Positions 20,944 through 29,890 of a stretch of DNA of 64,000 bases are shown piece by piece. The notes under the pieces were generated by a model, which was not told where the DNA came from, did not search any database, and saw nothing but the letters and a program-made list of their open reading frames with translations. Each line of letters starts with the position of its first letter. The first letter of the stretch is position 1. The translations under genes and the position numbers were made by a program. Origin of the DNA: Bifidobacterium ramosum (GTDB lineage: Bacteria; Actinomycetota; Actinomycetes; Actinomycetales; Bifidobacteriaceae); the NCBI RefSeq assembly GCF_009299505.1, contig NZ_WBSM01000001.1, positions 372,001-436,000 of the forward strand, given 5' to 3'.

Positions 20944-22017
20944 TCACTCGCCGAACAGGATCTCGTCCCAGCTGGGCACCGCCGACCGGCCGGACTTGCG
21001 TTTGGCCGGCTTGACCGGTGTCGGGGACGGATTCGGCTGGACGAGCGCGTCCGGTTGGGCCGTCGATGACGTGGCCGACGTTGCGTTCGGCTGTGCCGGT
21101 GCCGACGTCGGTGTCGGTGCGGCCTGAGCGATGACGGTCTGTGACGGCGTGGATTCGGCGGCCGACATGGGCGCCGCGGTCGGCGACGCGACGGTGCCGG
21201 CTGACGTCGAGACCCCGGCGGCAACCGTGCGCGGGTCGATGCCGTCACCCGTCAGCGACGGCGGAACCGCGGCCTGACCGTCCGCGGCATCCGGCGTGGC
21301 CCACCGCGACACCTCGCGTTCGATCCGCGCCGAACGCAGCGAATCGCCCGGCAGATTCAGCGACAGCGCGAACCCGTCCTGCCCCTCGGCGTCCGCATCG
21401 TGGTCGCCGGATTGCCCTTTCACGCCCAGATTCTGCTCGCCGAGCAGCTTCTTCGCCGTCGAATTGACGCACACCACCGCATTGTCGTGCATGTCCCACG
21501 TCCACTCGGCCTTGATCCCGCGCCCCGCGGAGGTGAACCGCGCGGTGATCCGCCACGGCTCATGACCCCGGCGTGTCGCCTGCCATGCCAGCGTTTCCAT
21601 GCCGATGCGCGCCGTCGCCAGCGTGCGTTCGATGAGCTCCGACACCGTGCGCACGCGGCTCTCCTTGGGCGCGGGCACCGACAGGAACTGTTCGATCGCG
21701 TACTGCTTCTCGGTCTCCACGGCCGACGAGAACCGGCGCACCAGCGCCTCGCTCAGCCCGTAACGTTCGGCCACGCGCGCCGGGTCGGCGCCCGCGCGGA
21801 TCAGCGACTGGATCTGCGAGATCGGCAGCGACTCCACCGGTTTGGGCTGCCGCGTCTGCGATTCGGAACGGATCTGCTTGGCTTCGAGAATGGCGCGTTC
21901 CAGCGTGTCGTCGACGCTCACCGCGAATCGCAGGTTACCCACCGCGAACACGAGATCGCCCGCGTCGTCGACATGGTCGAAACGGGCTTGCTCCAGCGGA
22001 TTCTCAGGCATGCGCAA
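20944..22017 (-). CDS. sepH: Septation protein SepH (DUF3071)
   Basis: SepH is an actinobacterial cell-division protein that binds FtsZ and promotes assembly at septa. The N-terminal about 200 residues match the DUF3071/SepH domain: an early PENPLEQARFDHVDD block, then a helix-turn-helix-like segment (IRAGADPARVAERYGLSEALVRRF). The C-terminal third is a Ser/Thr/Ala/Pro-rich linker ending in a short basic patch (KPAKRKSGRSAVPSWDEILFG), typical of SepH. A TTG at 22017 is preferred because AAGGA lies about 8 nt upstream; an ATG two codons later is the alternative. The length of 357 residues is normal. Confidence 0.93.
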   Translation of the reverse strand: MRMPENPLEQARFDHVDDAGDLVFAVGNLRFAVSVDDTLERAILEAKQIRSESQTRQPKPVESLPISQIQSLIRAGADPARVAERYGLSEALVRRFSSAVETEKQYAIEQFLSVPAPKESRVRTVSELIERTLATARIGMETLAWQATRRGHEPWRITARFTSAGRGIKAEWTWDMHDNAVVCVNSTAKKLLGEQNLGVKGQSGDHDADAEGQDGFALSLNLPGDSLRSARIEREVSRWATPDAADGQAAVPPSLTGDGIDPRTVAAGVSTSAGTVASPTAAPMSAAESTPSQTVIAQAAPTPTSAPAQPNATSATSSTAQPDALVQPNPSPTPVKPAKRKSGRSAVPSWDEILFGE

Positions 22018-22026
22018 CCACTTTCC

Positions 22027-22054
22027 TTGACACTCGGGCCTACGTCTCTATTGT
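22027..22054 (+). promoter_or_regulatory. Sigma-70-type promoter before the DUF4193 gene
   Basis: A consensus -35 TTGACA (22027-22032) is followed after 16 bp by TATTGT (22049-22054). A second possible -10 (TATCCT near 22093) and a related repeat (gtgtatcctatg at 22090, atgtattctatg at 22115) lie further downstream. The promoter reads toward the DUF4193-dut operon. Confidence 0.6.
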
Positions 22055-22161
22055 GCCCTACGTGTCGTATTTTACGAGTATTTCGAATCGTGTATCCTAT
22101 GCCGAGTAAAAGTCATGTATTCTATGGCGCAGAAGAAGTCAATCTCGACGAAAGGATCACG

Positions 22162-22454
22162 ATGGCTCAGGATTACGATTCCCCTCGTAACAAGGATGAG
22201 GACGAGGAGTCGCTGCAGGCGCTCGGCAAGGGATCGCAGAACTCCTCCAGCGACATCGACGACGATGAGAACGCCATCGCCGAGGACTACGAGCTGCCCG
22301 GCGCCGATCTGAGCAACGAGGACGCTTCGGTGACCGTCATCCCGATGCAGGGCGACGAGTTCATCTGCTCCGAATGCTATCTGGTCAAGCACCGCAGCCA
22401 GCTCGCCTACACCACCGACGACGGCCAGCCGGTCTGCAAGGAGTGCGCCGCCTG

Positions 22455-22455
<1 letters not shown>
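22162..22455 (+). CDS. DUF4193 protein, actinobacterial
   Basis: This 97-residue acidic protein matches DUF4193, a family restricted to Actinobacteria and of unknown function. The N-terminal two thirds are acidic and probably disordered. The end carries two Cys pairs, FICSECYLVKH and PVCKECAA, which look like a small zinc-binding ribbon. The ATG follows AAAGGA by 5-6 nt. Its stop overlaps the start of dut (TGATG), so the two genes form an operon. Confidence 0.92.
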
Positions 22456-22931
<476 letters not shown>

Positions 22932-22960
22932 GATAGGAACCCATACGAGGGAGGTGGGCT

Positions 22961-25300
22961 ATGGCGAACGCCGAAAACGAGTATGCGGCCGCACGCAAGC
23001 TGGGATGCGAGATCAGCGATGATCCGGTCAACCCGCTCAAGCCGATCATGGAGGCATGCCGCGCCCACCATCCGAACGAGGACCTGTCGATCCTCGAACG
23101 CGCCTACCGTCGCGCCGTCACCCAGCACGCCACGCAGCGGCGCAAGTCCGGCGAACCGTACATCATCCATCCGTTGGCCGTCGCGCAGATCCTCGCCGAC
23201 CTCGGCATGGGACCGCTTGTCGTCGCCGCCGGTCTGCTGCACGACACCGTCGAGGACACCGACTACACGCTCGACGAGTGCCGTGCCGAATTCGGTGACA
23301 CCGTCACCGGGCTCGTCGACGGCGTCACCAAACTGAGCAAGATGGAGTACGGCGACTCCGCGCAGGCCGAGACGATCCGCAAGATGGTCGTCGCGATGAG
23401 CCGCGACGTGCGCGTGCTCGTCGTCAAGCTCGCCGACCGCGTGCACAACGCGCGCACCTGGCGCTACGTCAAGCCGGCCGGCGCGCAGAAGAAGGCACGC
23501 GAGACGCTCGACGTGTACGCGCCGCTCGCCAACCGCCTTGGCATGAACGCCATCAAGACCGAGCTCGAGGAGCTCAGCTTCAAGGTCCTCTATCCGAAGA
23601 TCTACAACGAGATCGTCGTGCTCGTCGCACGCCGCGCAGGCCAGCGCGACGTGTACCTCAAGCAGATCCTCGCCGAAATCAACGAGGACCTCGACGCGCA
23701 GCACATCAAGGCGTACGTGACCGGCCGTCCGAAGGACTACTTCTCGATCTACCAGAAGATGATCGTGCGCGGCCACGATTTCGCCAACATCTACGATCTG
23801 GTCGGCGTACGCATCATCGTCGACACGATCCAGGACTGCTACGCGGCGCTCGGCGCCGTGCACGCGCGGTGGAGCCCGGTGCCCGGCCGGTTCAAGGACT
23901 ACATCGCCATGCCCAAGCTCAACATGTACCAGTCGCTGCACACGACGGTCGTGGGGCCGGGCGGTAAGCCGGTCGAAATCCAGATCCGCACGTGGGACAT
24001 GCACCGGCGCGCCGAATTTGGCATCGCCGCGCACTGGAAGTACAAGGAGAACGGGCAGGCCGGACGTGCGCTGAGCTCGCCGGACAAGGCCGACCGCAAG
24101 CGCGGCAGCGGCGAATCCGACAATCAGGAGCTCAGCGAGGCCGACAACCTCAAATGGATCCAGCAGCTCGCCGACTGGACCTCCGAAACGCCGGACTCCG
24201 ACGAGTTCCTCGGTTCGCTCAAGGAGGATCTCGGCGCGGCCGAAGTATACGTGTTCACGCCGAAAGGCAAGATCGTCTCGCTGCCGGCCGACGCCACGCC
24301 GGTTGACTTCGCATACGCCGTGCACACTGAGGTCGGCCACCGCACCATGGGCGCGCGCGTCAACGGCCGTCTCGTGCCGCTCGACACCAAGCTCGAAAAC
24401 GGCGACACCGTCGAGGTGCTCACGTCGAAATCCGAGACCGCCGGCCCGTCGCGCGACTGGCTGAGCTTTGTCAAAAGCCCGAAGGCGCGCAACAAGATCC
24501 GCCAGTGGTTCTCCAAGGAACGCCGCACCGAGGCGATCGAGGAGGGACGCGACGAACTGACGCGCGCCATGCGCAAGCGCAATCTGCCGATCGCCGCGCT
24601 GCTCATCCCCAGCGCACTGGTTGGTGTGGCTGACGAGCTCAACTTCTCCAGCGCCGACAATCTGTTCGCCGCCATCGGCGACGGGCAGATCTCCACGCAG
24701 AACGTCATCGCGCACCTCGTCAAGGACGCGGGCAGCGACGAGGTCGACGAGGAGATCGAGCAGGAGGCGCTGCCGCTGCGGCAGGTCGAGGCCCCCAAGA
24801 AGACCACCAACGCGCTCGGCGTGTCCGTCAAGGGCGTCGGCGACGTGTGGGTCAAGCTGGCGCGCTGCTGCATGCCGGTGCCGGGCGATCCGATCATCGG
24901 CTTCATCACGCGCAGTCAGGGCGTGTCCGTGCACCGTGCCGACTGCCAGAACATGCTCGACCTGAAGAAGCGTCAGCCCGAGCGCGTCGTCGACGTGCAA
25001 TGGACCAGCACCAAGGGCCTGTTCATGGTCAAGATCCAGGTGGAGGCGCTCGACCGCCAGCATCTGCTCAGCGACGTGACGCGCGTGCTGTCCGACCACG
25101 GCGTGAACATCATCTCCGGCTCGCAGGCCACCGGCCGCGACCGTGTCGCCATCAGCCAGTTCAGCTTCGAAATGGCCGACCCGCAGCATCTCAACCGGCT
25201 GCTGGCCGCCGTGCGCAAGATCGACGGCGTATTCGACGTGTACCGCATCACCGGATCCAAGGATTCGCAGGAGCCGCGGCTGCGCAAGATGCAGCAGTGA
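22961..25300 (+). CDS. rel: Bifunctional (p)ppGpp synthetase/hydrolase Rel
   Basis: This is the stringent-response enzyme, 779 residues, which makes and degrades (p)ppGpp. The domain order is: HD hydrolase ([13 protein letters not shown] through LLHDTVEDT, with the catalytic HD), synthetase ([12 protein letters not shown]), TGS domain ([14 protein letters not shown]), a Cys-containing conserved region ([15 protein letters not shown]) and a C-terminal ACT domain. Both catalytic halves look intact, as expected for the single long Rel of actinobacteria. The ATG follows GAGGTGGG by 2-4 nt. A TAGGAT box just after the dut stop could provide a private promoter. Confidence 0.97.
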   Translation: MANAENEYAAARKLGCEISDDPVNPLKPIMEACRAHHPNEDLSILERAYRRAVTQHATQRRKSGEPYIIHPLAVAQILADLGMGPLVVAAGLLHDTVEDTDYTLDECRAEFGDTVTGLVDGVTKLSKMEYGDSAQAETIRKMVVAMSRDVRVLVVKLADRVHNARTWRYVKPAGAQKKARETLDVYAPLANRLGMNAIKTELEELSFKVLYPKIYNEIVVLVARRAGQRDVYLKQILAEINEDLDAQHIKAYVTGRPKDYFSIYQKMIVRGHDFANIYDLVGVRIIVDTIQDCYAALGAVHARWSPVPGRFKDYIAMPKLNMYQSLHTTVVGPGGKPVEIQIRTWDMHRRAEFGIAAHWKYKENGQAGRALSSPDKADRKRGSGESDNQELSEADNLKWIQQLADWTSETPDSDEFLGSLKEDLGAAEVYVFTPKGKIVSLPADATPVDFAYAVHTEVGHRTMGARVNGRLVPLDTKLENGDTVEVLTSKSETAGPSRDWLSFVKSPKARNKIRQWFSKERRTEAIEEGRDELTRAMRKRNLPIAALLIPSALVGVADELNFSSADNLFAAIGDGQISTQNVIAHLVKDAGSDEVDEEIEQEALPLRQVEAPKKTTNALGVSVKGVGDVWVKLARCCMPVPGDPIIGFITRSQGVSVHRADCQNMLDLKKRQPERVVDVQWTSTKGLFMVKIQVEALDRQHLLSDVTRVLSDHGVNIISGSQATGRDRVAISQFSFEMADPQHLNRLLAAVRKIDGVFDVYRITGSKDSQEPRLRKMQQ

Positions 25301-25391
25301 CGCTTCGGAGCGGGGCGTGCCGTCGGCCGCCCCGCGTCGTCATGCGCGATGCGCGTCGGCCGGTCGGGAGCATCTGGGAGACTGTGCTGTT

Positions 25392-25928
25392 ATGAGTACT
25401 ATTGTCATGCACACCTCCGAAGGTGACATCAAGATCAACTTGTTCGACGACGAGACCCCGGTTACCGTCAAGAACTTCCTCGGCCTCGCCACCGGCGAGA
25501 AGGAATGGACGGACCCGTTCACCGGCCAGCCGTCGCACGAGCCGTTCTACAACGGCCTGACCTTCCATCGCATCATCAAGGACTTCATGATCCAGGGCGG
25601 CTGCCCGCTCGGCAACGGCACCGGCGGCCCGGGCTACGACTTCGACGACGAGATCGTCCCCGATCTCAAGTTCGACCGCCCGTACCTGCTCGCCATGGCG
25701 AACGCCGGCCTGCGCCGCGGCCGCGACGGCAAGATCCACGGCACCAACGGTTCGCAGTTCTTCATCACCACCGTGCCGACCCCGTGGCTTGACGGCCACC
25801 ACACGATCTTCGGCGAGGTCGCCGACGACGAATCCAAGAAGGTCGTCGACAAGCTCGAGGCCGTGCCGACCGACCGTTCCGACGCGCCGCTCGAACCGGC
25901 CATGATCGAATCGATCGACGTGTTGTGA
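25392..25928 (+). CDS. ppiB: Cyclophilin-type peptidyl-prolyl isomerase
   Basis: This is a cytoplasmic cyclophilin of 178 residues that catalyses cis-trans isomerisation of prolyl bonds during folding. Core motifs are [13 protein letters not shown], with the catalytic Arg, and the [11 protein letters not shown] and [12 protein letters not shown] blocks. No signal peptide is present. It is separated from rel by 91 nt and is followed by a strong hairpin terminator. Confidence 0.95.
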   Translation: MSTIVMHTSEGDIKINLFDDETPVTVKNFLGLATGEKEWTDPFTGQPSHEPFYNGLTFHRIIKDFMIQGGCPLGNGTGGPGYDFDDEIVPDLKFDRPYLLAMANAGLRRGRDGKIHGTNGSQFFITTVPTPWLDGHHTIFGEVADDESKKVVDKLEAVPTDRSDAPLEPAMIESIDVL

Positions 25929-25938
25929 CGTAATCGCT

Positions 25939-25971
25939 GTGCCTCCTTGCCGTTGATCGGCAAGGAGGCAC
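25939..25971 (+). terminator. 14-bp perfect hairpin terminator after ppiB
   Basis: GTGCCTCCTTGCCG (25939-25952) and its exact complement (25958-25971) enclose the loop TTGAT. There is no long T-tract, as is common in high-GC actinobacteria. Confidence 0.8.
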
Positions 25972-26037
25972 GATCGTCTGTGGGCGCATTGACGGCCGCC
26001 GATGCGCCGATGCCGCTTGACGTCCATGTCCTGCCGC

Positions 26038-26229
26038 CTACCGGGCATACACCGTCGGCGAACCGGTCAGCCGTTCCCGGGCCGACGGCGGAATCGCGCG
26101 GATCTGCCGGATGATATCCTCCAGCGCCGGATCCACGGGATCGTCGCATCCTGCGTCGAACCGGGCCGTATTGCTGTTGCGCACCACACGGGCCAGTGCC
26201 GGGCGCTGCCTGCGAGTGAAGAAGACCAT
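26038..26229 (-). CDS. Small protein of unknown function
   Basis: This is a 63-residue frame starting MVFFTRRQRPALARVVR, with a basic first half and a C-terminal ALEDIIRQIRAIPPSARERL helix. No family is recognised. The ATG is preceded by GAGG at 6 nt, which supports translation. It lies downstream of the AbiEi/DUF559-like gene on the same strand, 163 nt away. No membrane helix or signal peptide is seen. Confidence 0.5.
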   Translation of the reverse strand: MVFFTRRQRPALARVVRNSNTARFDAGCDDPVDPALEDIIRQIRAIPPSARERLTGSPTVYAR

Positions 26230-26392
26230 GATTGCCTCGATTCGGTGGGATGATTGGCGGTTGCCCTCTGACGGTTCCCATCATGGCCGATCCGGCCGGG
26301 GTTCGTCATCGGGGACATGCCCCATTCTTCCCTGAATCGCCGCCGCCCGTCCTCATCCGCATGGGTGATCTTCCGTTCTCCGCCGCCGACGA

Positions 26393-27355
26393 TCATCCTC
26401 CCGGACGATGCCGCGGCACGCCGGCCTCGACGAGCTTGCGCTCCAGCCGTTCCGGGTGCGTCAGATCGTCGAACTCGAACCGCACGATGCGCGTCACCCC
26501 CTGCGCCAGCAGATGCACCTCCCGCTCCCGCTCGGCATGCACCCGGGCCTGGATGGTGCCACGTCGAGCGTCGGCCATCACATACTTGCCCATGCCGTCG
26601 TACTCGCCGACGATCACGACGCCGCCCGGCAGCTCCCACGTGAAATCCGCACGATACGGCGTCTCCGGGTTCGTGGGATGGGGAAACTCCCGCTGCAATC
26701 GCGGCACCATGAACCCGAGTTCGATCATCATCGCCCGCGCCAACGACTCGCCGCCGTTCTCGCTGAGCGGGTCGGCGTAGGCGCACGATCGGGCGATCAT
26801 CGCACCGTCCTGTCCCAACTCACGGCACAACGACGGCAACCCTTGGATATCCACGCCCCGACGCGCGGCAGAATCGACCATCGGCAGCATCTCGCGGAAC
26901 GAATGCCGTTGCGCGCAGTCGATCAGCGTGCGCCGCGCGTCGGTCACCCGTAGCCCGTCGACGACGACCGGCCGTACGTCCGGCATATGCAGACGATGCA
27001 CGATGCCGGACGAACGCCGTGGTCCGGCATACGGGTCGGCCACGAATACGGCTGCGTTGCGGTGCGTCGCATACTGGTGCTCGAATCCGTGTACGCAGGC
27101 CGCGGTCAGCCCGGCGAACACCCATTGGGGATGCAGCACGGCCAGCGAACGCGCCAGATGCAGATGCTGCTGATGGGGCGTCAACGAGCGCCAGTACTCG
27201 CTTCTGACGTATAGGTTGCGATGCGGGCGGTCCAGCAATCCTTCGCGCGCCCGCCGCAGCAATGCGCGCCGGTCACGGTCGGCGAGACCGACGGCGCATC
27301 GTTGTTCCCGCTGCGCCGTATCCAGTATGTCTTCGATGCGTCGATTGGTTTTCAT
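26393..27355 (-). CDS. AbiEi-like antitoxin domain fused to DUF559/Vsr-like nuclease fold
   Basis: This 320-residue protein looks like the actinobacterial family annotated as type IV toxin-antitoxin AbiEi antitoxin-domain proteins. Residues 1-60 resemble the winged-helix N-terminus (RRALLRRAREGLLDRPHRNLYV). Residues 225-315 resemble a DUF559/Vsr-type endonuclease fold (ADFTWELPGGVVIVGEYDGMGKY, then REREVHLLAQGVTRIVRFEFDD). The D and E/D residues of such a site are present, so nuclease activity is possible but unproven. No AbiEii toxin gene is adjacent. It may be a stand-alone regulator or nuclease. The palindromic repeat array lies upstream of it. Confidence 0.7.
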   Translation of the reverse strand: MKTNRRIEDILDTAQREQRCAVGLADRDRRALLRRAREGLLDRPHRNLYVRSEYWRSLTPHQQHLHLARSLAVLHPQWVFAGLTAACVHGFEHQYATHRNAAVFVADPYAGPRRSSGIVHRLHMPDVRPVVVDGLRVTDARRTLIDCAQRHSFREMLPMVDSAARRGVDIQGLPSLCRELGQDGAMIARSCAYADPLSENGGESLARAMMIELGFMVPRLQREFPHPTNPETPYRADFTWELPGGVVIVGEYDGMGKYVMADARRGTIQARVHAEREREVHLLAQGVTRIVRFEFDDLTHPERLERKLVEAGVPRHRPGG

Positions 27356-27516
27356 GCATCGGACGATACGGCATACGGCAAGGGGAAGGAGCGATATTCG
27401 ACCTATGTGGTCGAACGCTATTGGATAAACCGCTTTATGTGGATAACTGGGATGCCCGTGTCTGCGATTTCATGCCCCCCGGCGTCGGCTAAGCCGTGCG
27501 ATCGGCAACCGCTGAC
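27356..27516. other. Intergenic stretch with TTCGACC/GGTCGAA palindrome and TGTGGATAA
   Basis: This gene-free stretch lies before the palindrome array. It contains ttcgacc-N5-ggtcgaa (about 27398-27416), then tatgtggtcgaacg (from 27403), shared with the repeats at 44.6 and 45.5 kb. A TGTGGATAA nonamer follows near 27438-27446 (TTATCCACA on the other strand, the DnaA-box consensus). It lies directly upstream of the minus-strand AbiEi-like gene and may hold its promoter. Confidence 0.5.
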
Positions 27517-27653
27517 GTACGTTTGTGCACAACCATCTGCAAAAACGTACAGACAGAGCCCCGTCGTGTACGTTTTTGCAGAGGCTACGGCAGAAACGTA
27601 CGGATGAGCGTGCGTAGCGTACGTTTCTGCCGATGGGGTTGGCGAAAACGTAC
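27517..27653. repeat. Three tandem palindromes with 51-bp period
   Basis: Three units at 27517-27550, 27568-27601 and 27619-27653 each consist of GTACGTTTNTGC, about 10 unrelated bases, and the inverted complement GCNNAAACGTAC. Spacers between units are 17 bp both times, giving an exact 51-bp period. Six copies of the half-site thus alternate in orientation. Loops and spacers differ between units, so only the arms are conserved. Confidence 0.9.
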
Positions 27654-27674
27654 GGATGGCCGCGGGCTTAGCCG

Positions 27675-28496
27675 CTACAGCACGCGGAAGTGGCGCAGGG
27701 CGTTCATGATGCCGTCGTGGTCGACATCATCGGTGATGTAATCGGCGGCCCGTTTCGCCGGCTCGGTGGCGTTGCCCATCGCCACGCCGATCCCCGCGAA
27801 TTCGAGCATCGCCGCGTCGTTGCCGCCGTCGCCAAACGCGATCGTCTGCTCCCTCGTCCACCCGTAGTGGCGCATGAACCGTTTCATGCCCTCGGGCTTG
27901 CCGCCGTTCGCGGGGATCAGATCGGTGAAGTCCGGATGCCAGCGCACGCCCATGATGTTGCGGCACAGGGAGGTCACTTCGGCCTCCTGCTCGGGGGTGA
28001 TGTAGGGGCTGATCTGGAACGTCTCGTGCGTGAGGGTGCGCACATGCGGATCGTCGACGAACACCTTGGGTGCGGTCTTGCCCAGCTGCGCCCATGTGGC
28101 GCGCATCGCGTCGGTGACCTGGTTGAAGTACACGTAGTCCTTCTCGCAGTAGTTCGCGCACACGTCGGGATGCTCGTCCAGCCAGCGTGTGACGACGGCG
28201 ATGTCGTCGGCGTCGAGCGGCTGCTTCTCGAGGAATCCGTGGTCGTCGAAGCAGTACTGGCCGTTCAGTCCGACTATACCGTCGAAGTGCACGGGGATCG
28301 TCTCGAGCACGACCGTCATGTGCGAGGGAGCGCGGCCGGTGCAGATGAACACCTTGATGCCGCGATCCTGCAGCCGGTGCAGCGCGTCGATGGTCGACCG
28401 CGGCACGATGTGCGTGACGAAGCTGGTGAGCGTGCCGTCGATGTCGAAGAACGCGGCGCGGACGTCCGGTCGGTCGGATGGTGCGGTGACGGTCAT
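27675..28496 (-). CDS. HAD-superfamily (Cof-type) phosphatase
   Basis: This is a 273-residue haloacid-dehalogenase hydrolase of the Cof/YidA type, usually acting on small phosphorylated metabolites. Motif I FFDIDGTLT near residue 16 has both catalytic Asp residues. A Cof-type cap follows. Motif IV is GDGGNDAAMLEFAG near residue 225, with the lysine of motif III (KPEGMKRF) before it. The ATG at 28496 has GGAG 7 nt upstream; the longer in-frame start at 28580 does not. The substrate is unknown. The triple palindrome array starts 22 nt after its stop. Confidence 0.9.
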   Translation of the reverse strand: MTVTAPSDRPDVRAAFFDIDGTLTSFVTHIVPRSTIDALHRLQDRGIKVFICTGRAPSHMTVVLETIPVHFDGIVGLNGQYCFDDHGFLEKQPLDADDIAVVTRWLDEHPDVCANYCEKDYVYFNQVTDAMRATWAQLGKTAPKVFVDDPHVRTLTHETFQISPYITPEQEAEVTSLCRNIMGVRWHPDFTDLIPANGGKPEGMKRFMRHYGWTREQTIAFGDGGNDAAMLEFAGIGVAMGNATEPAKRAADYITDDVDHDGIMNALRHFRVL

Positions 28497-28775
28497 GCGG
28501 TGCTCCGTTTCGTAATGCTGAGAGTTGATGTCCGTCTCCAGTGTACGGACGATCATGATGGGACGCGTCGTCCGAAACACCGTCCACGATACGGAAAACA
28601 GGCCGACTCGGACGGCCGTAGCCGGTTATCAGGACCCCGCCGTCATTGGGGATTCGCGCGCGCTATAAGGAACGCGTATACGGCAATCCGCCATTTTCCG
28701 CCGATCCGGAGCCATTGGCGTCGTATGGTGGGATACGTCAACAAGCCAGGACATGAGAAGAGAGGAAGACTACTC

Positions 28776-29738
28776 ATGGCAAACACCACCCAGCAGCCGG
28801 CCAGCCCGAACGAGCCGGTGCGCGTCAACCACACCGCCCGTAACATCGTCATCGCCGTCGTGGTCGTGGCGCTCGTCGCCGTGGCCGTGTTCTTCGGCCT
28901 GCGCACCGTCAACGCCAAGGACAGCGACGCGAAGGGCTCCGCGAACAACCCGGTCAAGATCGGCGTGGTCGGCGCCACCGATCCGCAGTGGACGGTGTTC
29001 CAGAAGAAGGCCGAGGAGGCCGGCATCCACGTCAAGATCGTCGACTTCCAGGACTACACCTCCGAAAACCCGGCGCTCGACTCCGGCGAGCTCGACCTCA
29101 ACGAGTTCCAGCACCTGCTGTACCTCGCCAACTACAACGTGCAGAACAACAAGGACCTCCAGCCGATCGGCGGCACCGCCATCTACCCGCTCGGCGTGTA
29201 CTCCGCCAAGGTCAAGAGCATCGACGAGATCAAGTCCGGCGACACCGTCGCCATCCCGAACGACGAAACCAACCAGGCGCGCGCCATCGGCGTGCTCAAG
29301 GCCGCCGGCCTCGTCGAGCTCAAGGGCGACTGGACCGCGTTCACCACGCCCGCCGACATCGACACTGCCAAGTCCAAGGTCAAGGTCACTCCGCTGAAGG
29401 CCGAGCAGGTCGCCAACTCGCTCAAGGACCCGACCATCGCCGCGGGCGTCGTCAACAACGACTACGTCGCCGACGCCGGCCTCAAGCCCACCGACGCGAT
29501 CTACCAGGACAACGCCGAAAGCGAGGAGGCCCGCCCGTACATCAACGTGTTCGTCGCCCGCAAGGCCGACGTGAACAACGAGACCTACAAGAAGCTCATC
29601 AAGATCTTCCAGACCAAGGACGTGCTCGACAAGCTGCAGGAGAACTCCGGCGGCACCGCGGTCTTCGCCGACAAGTTCAGCGCCTCCGACCTGCAGGGCT
29701 ATCTGGCCGACATCGAGAAGGACGCCAAGGCCCAGTGA
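28776..29738 (+). CDS. metQ: MetQ/NlpA-type methionine-binding protein, membrane-anchored
   Basis: This 320-residue solute-binding protein serves the adjacent MetN-MetI methionine ABC importer. The mature part (VKIGVVGATDPQW and onward, with GTAIYPLGVYSAK and PNDETNQARAI) matches the NlpA/MetQ family. Unlike most family members it has no cysteine and so no lipobox. It has a polar 22-residue start and one hydrophobic segment at about residues 23-43, so it is probably tethered by a membrane helix or released by signal peptidase. AGAGGAAG precedes the ATG. No SAM riboswitch was recognised in the 279-nt gap upstream. Confidence 0.93.
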   Translation: MANTTQQPASPNEPVRVNHTARNIVIAVVVVALVAVAVFFGLRTVNAKDSDAKGSANNPVKIGVVGATDPQWTVFQKKAEEAGIHVKIVDFQDYTSENPALDSGELDLNEFQHLLYLANYNVQNNKDLQPIGGTAIYPLGVYSAKVKSIDEIKSGDTVAIPNDETNQARAIGVLKAAGLVELKGDWTAFTTPADIDTAKSKVKVTPLKAEQVANSLKDPTIAAGVVNNDYVADAGLKPTDAIYQDNAESEEARPYINVFVARKADVNNETYKKLIKIFQTKDVLDKLQENSGGTAVFADKFSASDLQGYLADIEKDAKAQ

Positions 29739-29811
29739 CCCGCGTGAGACGCGAGCCCTCCAAGATAGCCCCGTCGGCGTAGCATCGGCATGACGCCGAT
29801 CCCATCCATAC

Positions 29812-29848
29812 GGCTCCTGCCACCGTGCCACGCACGGCGGCAGGAGCC
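29812..29848 (+). terminator. Strong hairpin between metQ and metN
   Basis: GGCTCCTGCC (29812-29821) pairs perfectly with GGCAGGAGCC (29839-29848). An inner CCGTG/CACGG pair extends the stem after one mismatch. It lies within an apparent operon. It probably lets the binding protein be made in excess over the ATPase and permease; this is inference. Confidence 0.6.
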
Positions 29849-29890
29849 TCGTCCATGCGTGCGGCACACGCCGCGCATAAGGAGCACCGC

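Noticed and set aside
27221..27607. Plus-strand frame running through the palindrome array
   Set aside because: It is antisense to the start of the AbiEi-like gene and its end is made of the repeats; no ribosome site or recognisable protein.
27517..27653. CRISPR array
   Set aside because: Only three units, the repeat parts are inverted arms with variable loops, spacers are 17 bp, and no cas genes are near.
28497..28775. SAM riboswitch before metQ
   Set aside because: No recognisable conserved core by eye; a covariance-model search would decide.
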